Made by a program: the position numbers and the translations under genes. DNA of 64,000 nt from SZAS-7 sp964514655 (lineage in GTDB: Bacteria; Chlamydiota; Chlamydiia; Chlamydiales; FEN-1388). Of this stretch, positions 59,365-64,000 are shown one piece after another. Below the pieces are notes generated by a model that was not told the origin of the DNA, searched no databases, and worked only from the letters and a program-made list of their open reading frames with translations. Where the stretch lies: positions 45,041 to 109,040 of the forward strand of contig CAZEQY010000007.1 of the NCBI GenBank assembly GCA_964514655.1. Reading direction: 5' to 3'. Positions within the stretch are counted from its first letter, which is position 1. Each line of letters starts with the position of its first letter.

Positions 59365-60674
59365 TGTAGAGCAGGCTCCTGTTGAGAGAGAAATTCTAAA
59401 AGAAGATCGCGCGTCTTGTGCAGGTCATCTTGCGCATGGGCCATAGAGACAAACCACGCTTCATATGGGCCAGGAGGCATATAAACGCCGTTATCGAACA
59501 TATGATAAAAGAGCTTATTGAAAAGCCTAATGTCCATAGCCTTTGCTTCAGCATAATTATGCACGTCATTTACGCCGCAAAAGACGGTAAAGCAAGAGCC
59601 CACTTGCTGGATGCAAAATGGCAAGGCCTTTTGCTTGATATATTCTTGAACAGGTTTTGTGATAACATCAGTTTTTGCTTGTAGCTCTTTATAAAAGCCT
59701 GGCTGCTCACAGAGTTTTAGCGCTTCAAGCCCTGCCTGCATGGCTACGGGGTTGCCTGAGAGCGTTCCTGCCTGATAGACAGGTCCAAGAGGGGCAAGCT
59801 TGTCCATGATATATGCCTTACCGCCAAATCCTGCAGCAGGAAAACCTCCCCCCATAACCTTTCCAAAGCAGCTTAAATCAGGCTCAATGCCATATATCGA
59901 CTGTGCACCACCTAAAGCCACCCTAAAGCCCGTTATGACTTCGTCTAAAATAAGAAGAGCTCCGCACTCTTGGGTACGCCTGCGGATAAGCTCCAAAAAT
60001 TTTTGGCTTGCTGGAACTACTCCCATATTGGCTGCAATGGGCTCTATTAGCACGCAGGCAAGGTTTTCTTGCACTTTTGGATCAGATAATGCCTTTTCAA
60101 AGGCTTCACAGTCGTTAAAAGGAAGGCAAATGGTTGCTTCGAGCATTTCTTTAGGAATGCCCGCTGATGTTGACTCAGCAAGCTTGGCAACTGATGATCC
60201 AGCCTGCACCAAAAAGTAGTCTGCATGACCATGATAGCACCCTGCAAACTTGATGATGATTGAGCGCTTTGTGTAACCGCGAGCTAAGCGGCAGGCCGTC
60301 ATAGTAGCCTCGGTGCCAGAATTTACCATGCGCACCTTGTGACAAGAGGGCATGAGTGTTGTGATCTTGCTTGCAAGCTGCTCTTCGATATCGGTTGTGC
60401 AGCCAAATGATGTGCCAAGGCGTAGGCGCTCTACAGTTTTTTCAATAATCTGTGGATGAGAATGTCCATGAATGAGCGCGCCCCACGACATGCAGTAGTC
60501 TATATAGGAGTTACCATCGATGTCAGTAATTAATGAGCCAGCGCCGGAATGTGCTACAAGGGGTGTAATCTCAAGGTCATAAAAGGCCCGAACGGGAGAA
60601 TTTACTCCTCCTGGAATGACTGTAGAAAGCTTTTGAAAGCTAAGTTTACTTGCTGGTCGATTAGCAGTGCGCAC
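59361..60674 (-). CDS. hemL: glutamate-1-semialdehyde 2,1-aminomutase
   Basis: HemL makes 5-aminolevulinate from glutamate-1-semialdehyde in the C5 pathway of haem synthesis. The 437-residue protein has the PLP Lys in SCFGKVMGGGFPAAGFGG (K272), the acid in LILDEVITGFR (D244, E245) and conserved KVRMVNSGTEATMTACRLARG and CYHGHADYFLVQAGS. Length is standard. It lies in the middle of the operon, starting 33 bp after the 61528 gene, and overlaps the NfeD protease gene by 4 bp. Chlamydiae often encode haem genes, so it is a housekeeping gene in an operon with membrane-quality genes. Confidence 0.95.
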   Translation of the reverse strand: MRTANRPASKLSFQKLSTVIPGGVNSPVRAFYDLEITPLVAHSGAGSLITDIDGNSYIDYCMSWGALIHGHSHPQIIEKTVERLRLGTSFGCTTDIEEQLASKITTLMPSCHKVRMVNSGTEATMTACRLARGYTKRSIIIKFAGCYHGHADYFLVQAGSSVAKLAESTSAGIPKEMLEATICLPFNDCEAFEKALSDPKVQENLACVLIEPIAANMGVVPASQKFLELIRRRTQECGALLILDEVITGFRVALGGAQSIYGIEPDLSCFGKVMGGGFPAAGFGGKAYIMDKLAPLGPVYQAGTLSGNPVAMQAGLEALKLCEQPGFYKELQAKTDVITKPVQEYIKQKALPFCIQQVGSCFTVFCGVNDVHNYAEAKAMDIRLFNKLFYHMFDNGVYMPPGPYEAWFVSMAHAQDDLHKTRDLLLEFLSQQEPALQ

Positions 60675-60706
60675 AAGACACCTCCGCTAATCTGTATACC
60701 ACGTAT

Positions 60707-61528
60707 TTAAGTAAATGTCATCTTATTGTTGCTTATATCATAGCGACACTGCACGCGAATGGTTTTGCCTTCACTTTCTATTGTGCGGGTGATGAGGATT
60801 GTATCTGGCTTAAAGATCTTGGTTTTTTCTAGCTCAAATGTACATGTGCATTTTGCATCTTCTTTTACATCAAGACCCGGTGTGTGACAAGCAGCATAAA
60901 GAAGTTCATTCATGCAGGCATCTACTTTTGCACCAAGCTTTGGGTTTTGAGCGACAATATAACTCTTAAGCAACTTTCCTAGCTTTTCATTAAACCCTAT
61001 AGGAAATCCACCTTTCATAGTAGCATCGCTACCTATTGTAATTTCAGCTAATTTTGGCAGCTCATCGACAATCCGTTCGGGCCTCAGCAGCATTTCTCTA
61101 AGAAGATTTTTTCTATCAGGAGTAAGTGATGTCGACGCCTCTAGCTGCTGTAATAGTGGTATTTTTTCGTAGATATAGGGATCATTTTCATCTAAGCCAA
61201 AAGTATTTTCTTTATTCATCATGAGAATAGAAGGCACAGAAATCTTAGCTGTCGGCAAAGTCTTATAAAAGAGCTTATCTATAAAATTGTCTATAACTTT
61301 CTCTCGCTTTGAAAGCTTAGGAAGTGCTACTTCTACAACATGCTTTGTAGTTAGATTTGCTGTTGCTTTATTGGTGATGGCGCGAGGGCTAAGCTTTTTT
61401 GCCCCTTCGGGCAGCTGTTCTTCTGTAGGCTTAACCTTAGATGCCAATTTATTGTCTGAATGAGCAGGTTTTGGCTCTTTTCCTGCCTCCCACTCCGGCC
61501 TATTTGCCCCTGGCGATACTGCACTCAT
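60707..61528 (-). CDS. unknown 273-residue protein at the head of the hemL operon
   Basis: I do not recognise this protein. A GGAGG ribosome site and a promoter-like pair upstream support the start at 61528. The first 60 residues are Pro/Lys-rich and probably disordered (GANRPEWEAGKEPKPAHSD). Residues 65-273 are a soluble domain with VIDNFIDKLFYKTLPTAKISVPSILM, LREMLLRPERIVDELPKLAEI and, at the end, a beta region KCTCTFELEKTKIFKPDTILITRTIES. No Sec signal or TM. The N-terminal disordered leader followed by a compact domain is also seen in type III substrates of chlamydiae, but that alone is weak. Confidence 0.6.
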   Translation of the reverse strand: MSAVSPGANRPEWEAGKEPKPAHSDNKLASKVKPTEEQLPEGAKKLSPRAITNKATANLTTKHVVEVALPKLSKREKVIDNFIDKLFYKTLPTAKISVPSILMMNKENTFGLDENDPYIYEKIPLLQQLEASTSLTPDRKNLLREMLLRPERIVDELPKLAEITIGSDATMKGGFPIGFNEKLGKLLKSYIVAQNPKLGAKVDACMNELLYAACHTPGLDVKEDAKCTCTFELEKTKIFKPDTILITRTIESEGKTIRVQCRYDISNNKMTFT

Positions 61529-61540
61529 ACGCCCCTCCTC

Positions 61541-61568
61541 TTTATACTTTATTCTACCTGATAGTAAA
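61541..61568 (-). promoter_or_regulatory. promoter candidate of the 61528–yggS operon
   Basis: On the minus strand TTTACT (61568-61563) and TATAAA (61546-61541) are separated by 16 bp, 13 bases before the start codon at 61528, and a GGAGG follows. Confidence 0.4.
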
Positions 61569-61616
61569 AATTAAATAAAATATTTACAAATACCACTAGG
61601 TAACGCCTTTTTTTTA

Positions 61617-61644
61617 ACCGCGAAGGCCGCGAAGAAGCGCGAAG
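61617..61644 (+). repeat. dispersed CGCGAAG intergenic repeat, copy 2
   Basis: Three spaced GCGAAG units starting with ACCGCGAAG form a near copy of 5911-5937 (minus strand). The rest of the 440-bp gap (61529-61968) shows the operon promoter, a GTTGC-TAATT-GCAAC mini-hairpin near 61741, and a possible coding fragment at 61815-61979. Confidence 0.65.
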
Positions 61645-61814
61645 ACTGCTATAACGTAAATTCCTGAGACAATTGTAACTTGGTAGGCGCGATCAAGGCC
61701 TTCCAAACTTTGTAAGTTCGGAAAAGTTAAATTAACCTAAGTTGCTAATTGCAACGAAGCGAATGCCATCATCTTTCTATACCATCTTGGATAGATTTCA
61801 TATAAAAACAAATA

Positions 61815-61979
61815 TCATTTACGTTTAGTCGATAATATTTTTTTGTCGTGAGTGTATGCAGTAAGAAAATCAAATGGCGGATATATCCCACAACCTTTAT
61901 CCATTTTGTTCACAAAAAAACCAAAGCAAAGCTCGACGTGACTTGAGATATCAAAATTCTCATCATTTTTATTCGTTAT
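61815..61979 (-). pseudogene. frameshifted coding fragment after the immunity gene
   Basis: In the reading frame next to that of the immunity gene, 55 codons stay open to a TGA at 61817-61815, with coding-like composition (NDENFDISSHVELCFGFFVNKMDKG, then IYPPFDFLTAYTHDKK, split here by a single Gly-Cys-Gly). It begins right where the 61969 gene stops, so either a frameshift has shortened that gene or this is a remnant of a second immunity gene. Not seen as an independent gene with its own ribosome site. Confidence 0.35.
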
Positions 61980-62412
61980 TTAGGCATTGATTGTCAAAAC
62001 AACCACCTTCATCAAAGATTTCATCAGAACCATATCTAATTTTATGTCCCCAGCAATTTTGATCTAAAATTTTGTAGTAAAATTCTTTGCATCTAGTAAT
62101 ATCAGTAACCACGCCTGAAAAAGAAATCGATACAAAATCATCTTGATAGTCTCCAAATGGCTCAAGGTCACAGGAAAATGATAAACTCAAATCGTCGACA
62201 TCGCATAAAATCAGTTCTACGCCAGCGAATTTTGGATCTTGTGTACATATTAACATTTTTATCATTGGTGCCGCATTAGCAGCTATCATTCCAGAATCTT
62301 CTGGCGAAATATAAGTTGGTGAAAGCAAGTAACACTCACGTATAAAGGCATCAGTCCAATCTAAAGATGATATGAATGCATCTAAATCTTCTTGAGAATA
62401 TATTTTTTTCAT
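61969..62412 (-). CDS. putative immunity protein of the RHS toxin
   Basis: The 147-residue protein is acidic and soluble with no signal peptide. It starts with YSQEDLDAFISSLDWTDAFIRECYLLSPTY-type helices and continues in strands (LILCDVDDLSLSFSCDLEPFGDY, FVSISFSGVVTDITRCKEFYYK). It begins 11 bases after the RHS stop on the same strand, where immunity genes of RHS/polymorphic toxins normally lie. Small, acidic and downstream of a toxin C-terminus is the usual immunity pattern, but I recognise no immunity family. Its 3' end may be shortened by a frameshift (see 61815-61979). Confidence 0.6.
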   Translation of the reverse strand: MKKIYSQEDLDAFISSLDWTDAFIRECYLLSPTYISPEDSGMIAANAAPMIKMLICTQDPKFAGVELILCDVDDLSLSFSCDLEPFGDYQDDFVSISFSGVVTDITRCKEFYYKILDQNCWGHKIRYGSDEIFDEGGCFDNQCLNNE

Positions 62413-62423
62413 AAGTTTTTCCT

Positions 62424-64000
62424 TTATTCATCTATTGGCAAATGACCACTTCTACTCCCACGAGGGCGAGGATTTTTGGAGTCATATACGAAATTATGCT
62501 GATGAGATTCCCTTCTTGGATCTATCAGATCGTATTGCCTATGCCTGCATCCAAACTCATCATAAGTCGTTACCTGTTTAATGTCACCATTTGGCAAATA
62601 ACGTTTATATATAGCATGTGGTCCAGCTTGCTCTGGTGCATGTTTGGTCCAATATTTCTCATATCGTATTGCATCTTTCGGCGATAATTGACTCTGAAAT
62701 GAACTCTTAGAATCTTCAACAGATTCAAGTTTTGTTTTGGACTTAATGGGTTTAGTTACATTTTTATTAGCAGCATGACGTCCCTCTTTTATTTTTTTTG
62801 ATGCTGCGTTTAGAGCATTGGACCCTTTTCGAATAATTTCCTTACCTACATTTAGAGCTGTACGCGATAAATCTAGTATATCTCTTTGCAATATGCCTGC
62901 AGCAACTGCCTGACGTAATTCATCAACAGTTACTGTGCTATCCGGCATTTTAGCTGCTTGTTCGACATATAACTCACGATAGCCATCCAGCGTATTATGC
63001 CAATCTTGGCAATAATCATACCCATCTTTTCCTCTAATCACGTATGCAGCAATTGAGCTTAAATCGATTGCGGTTCGAAAGGATGATTCAAGCATACCAT
63101 ATATTGCTGCACCATCTATCGCATTACATTCCTCTTCGTAGGCGAACAAACCATACAGGTCAAATTTGGTTAAAGGGTTGCTTTTGACATAGGCATACAT
63201 GTTAGGGCCGTCAGCAAAGCCTAGTGGGTCTGGAGTAATCCAGCGACCGGTTTCTGGTGCGTAATAACGACGACTGAAATATATAAAGCCAGTTTCAGGA
63301 TCATGCCGCTTGCTCATGAAGCCCCAGGGGTTGTTAAGGAGCTGCTTTGTGGGGTAGGTTTCAGATTCACCAAAGGCTGTATAACGGTAAGTTTCTTGGG
63401 GAAGGCCTGTTTGGGGATCTAGCAGACATACGATGTTGCCACGATGGTCATGTACTGGGCAATAGGTATTACCATTAAGCTCGATAGCTATGCTTGCACC
63501 GAGTTCCGCGCCTTTTCCAAGGCCTAGGACGCGATATTCTAAGAGCTCTTGCGTTGCAGGGTCGTAGAAACCAACTTCTCGCTGGCCAAAGTACACGTAA
63601 TATTTCGGATCTTCGCTGTTAATGCCTTTGGCAATTCGGCGATGGAAGTTATCGTATATGTATGTGACATCTTGATTACCATCAGAGACTTTGGTGAGAC
63701 GATCTAAGGCATCATAGGTAAAGTGAAAAGTTTTGGTGGGTGATTTTTGTTCTATGAGATTACCGTTTTTGTCATAGACAAACTGTTCCTCAGAAGTGCT
63801 TAAAAGCTTGTTTGTGCCATCAAGTGAATAGGAAGAGGCATTTTTGCTTAAGCGATTCGAGATGGAGTCGTTAGTATAGGTGTGGTTTTTTACGCCTGAC
63901 TCTTCAGTGAGCTGGTAAAGATCGTCGTAGGCGGCAGTGCTTTCTATATGCCCTATAGGATCTGTAAAGGAGTATTTTCTGAGATTGCCTACGGGATCAA
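62424..64000 (-). CDS. RHS-repeat polymorphic toxin, C-terminal part (5' end beyond the window)
   Basis: The frame is open from the right edge to a stop at 62424, about 525 codons. A GTG-started 390-residue frame inside it is not the true start, since YD-repeats continue upstream (FHFTYDALDRLTKVSDGN, VTYIYDNFHRRIAKG, ENFVYDKNGN-like). The RHS core ends with YRYTAFGESETYPT, NPWGFMSKRHDPETGFIYFSRRYYAPETGRWITPDPLGFADGPNMYAYVKSNPLTKFDLYG, split in this entry by motif, which marks the processing site. The remaining about 240 residues are a variable tip ending in YDEFGCRHRQYDLIDPRRE and HQHNFVYDSKNPRPRG, rich in His, Arg and Asp as in nuclease toxins. An immunity gene follows at 11 bp. Confidence 0.85.
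   Translation of the reverse strand, partial: DPVGNLRKYSFTDPIGHIESTAAYDDLYQLTEESGVKNHTYTNDSISNRLSKNASSYSLDGTNKLLSTSEEQFVYDKNGNLIEQKSPTKTFHFTYDALDRLTKVSDGNQDVTYIYDNFHRRIAKGINSEDPKYYVYFGQREVGFYDPATQELLEYRVLGLGKGAELGASIAIELNGNTYCPVHDHRGNIVCLLDPQTGLPQETYRYTAFGESETYPTKQLLNNPWGFMSKRHDPETGFIYFSRRYYAPETGRWITPDPLGFADGPNMYAYVKSNPLTKFDLYGLFAYEEECNAIDGAAIYGMLESSFRTAIDLSSIAAYVIRGKDGYDYCQDWHNTLDGYRELYVEQAAKMPDSTVTVDELRQAVAAGILQRDILDLSRTALNVGKEIIRKGSNALNAASKKIKEGRHAANKNVTKPIKSKTKLESVEDSKSSFQSQLSPKDAIRYEKYWTKHAPEQAGPHAIYKRYLPNGDIKQVTTYDEFGCRHRQYDLIDPRRESHQHNFVYDSKNPRPRGSRSGHLPIDE

Noticed and set aside
1..64000. tRNA, rRNA or intact transposase genes
   Set aside because: I looked for T-arm GGTTCGAATCC-like strings, rRNA blocks and transposase motifs and saw none; a covariance-model scan would be needed to exclude short RNA genes.

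Overview
The window comes from a member of the Chlamydiota, most likely an environmental, amoeba-associated chlamydia rather than the genus Chlamydia. Three things support this. The block pepA – ssb – Slc1/CT043-type secretion chaperone – glgX is a chlamydial arrangement. The recF/dnaN/smpB neighbourhood is also chlamydial, and the ribonucleotide reductase is the class Ic type first described in Chlamydia. The window also carries many eukaryote-like proteins (Ser/Thr kinases, MORN, ankyrin-like and F-box-like proteins) and an RHS toxin, which fit a larger-genome relative. The exact family cannot be fixed from the sequence alone. I found no rRNA, tRNA, CRISPR array or intact insertion sequence.

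Layout. 1-6.0 kb: pepA and a coupled partial gene leftwards, an ankyrin-like giant protein and a HAD-fold protein rightwards, then a compact MNT/HEPN toxin-antitoxin pair. 6.0-12.2 kb: ssb and its T3S chaperone neighbour, glgX, a roughly 340-bp giant inverted repeat, folD, an MreD-like membrane protein and ugd. 12.3-18.8 kb: an accessory block with an F-box-like solenoid protein, a kinase-like protein, a duplicated-module protein (paralogue at 49.8 kb) and an ankyrin-like protein. 18.8-30.9 kb: an LptD-like outer-membrane protein, a kinase whose catalytic domain is split by a large insertion and which ends in a GY-rich repeat tail, preceded by an LcrH/SycD-like chaperone, then recF, dnaN, smpB, a PIN-TRAM membrane protein and acpS. 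30.9-35.3 kb: a protein with three kinase-like modules and a cytidine deaminase with a signal peptide.

35.3-40.6 kb is a repeat-rich accessory zone: a truncated AAA+ ATPase gene behind three tandem promoter-region repeats, several long hairpins (many with a GGGGCC core), a MORN protein with a fresh 279-bp tandem duplication, and a tiny secreted Pro-rich protein. 40.6-49.0 kb returns to housekeeping: trxB, an outer-membrane protein, a Na+/solute symporter and nrdB-nrdA. 49.0-55.3 kb holds unusual proteins: an internally duplicated small protein, the second duplicated-module paralogue, a Sec-exported GDP-fucose-synthase-like protein that has lost its catalytic Tyr, an alpha/beta-hydrolase-like protein, a methyltransferase and a membrane protein. 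55.3-61.5 kb is a tightly coupled leftward operon: unknown gene – hemL – NfeD protease – NfeD short – floA – TM protein – yggS. 62.4-64.0 kb contains the 3' end of an RHS polymorphic toxin gene with its probable immunity gene and a further frameshifted fragment.

The strongest novelty candidates are the split kinase with its upstream secretion chaperone, the three-module kinase protein, the two exported versions of normally cytosolic enzymes, the duplicated-module paralogues, and the class Ic NrdB with Leu at the radical site. All functional statements are from reading the sequence; no database search was run.
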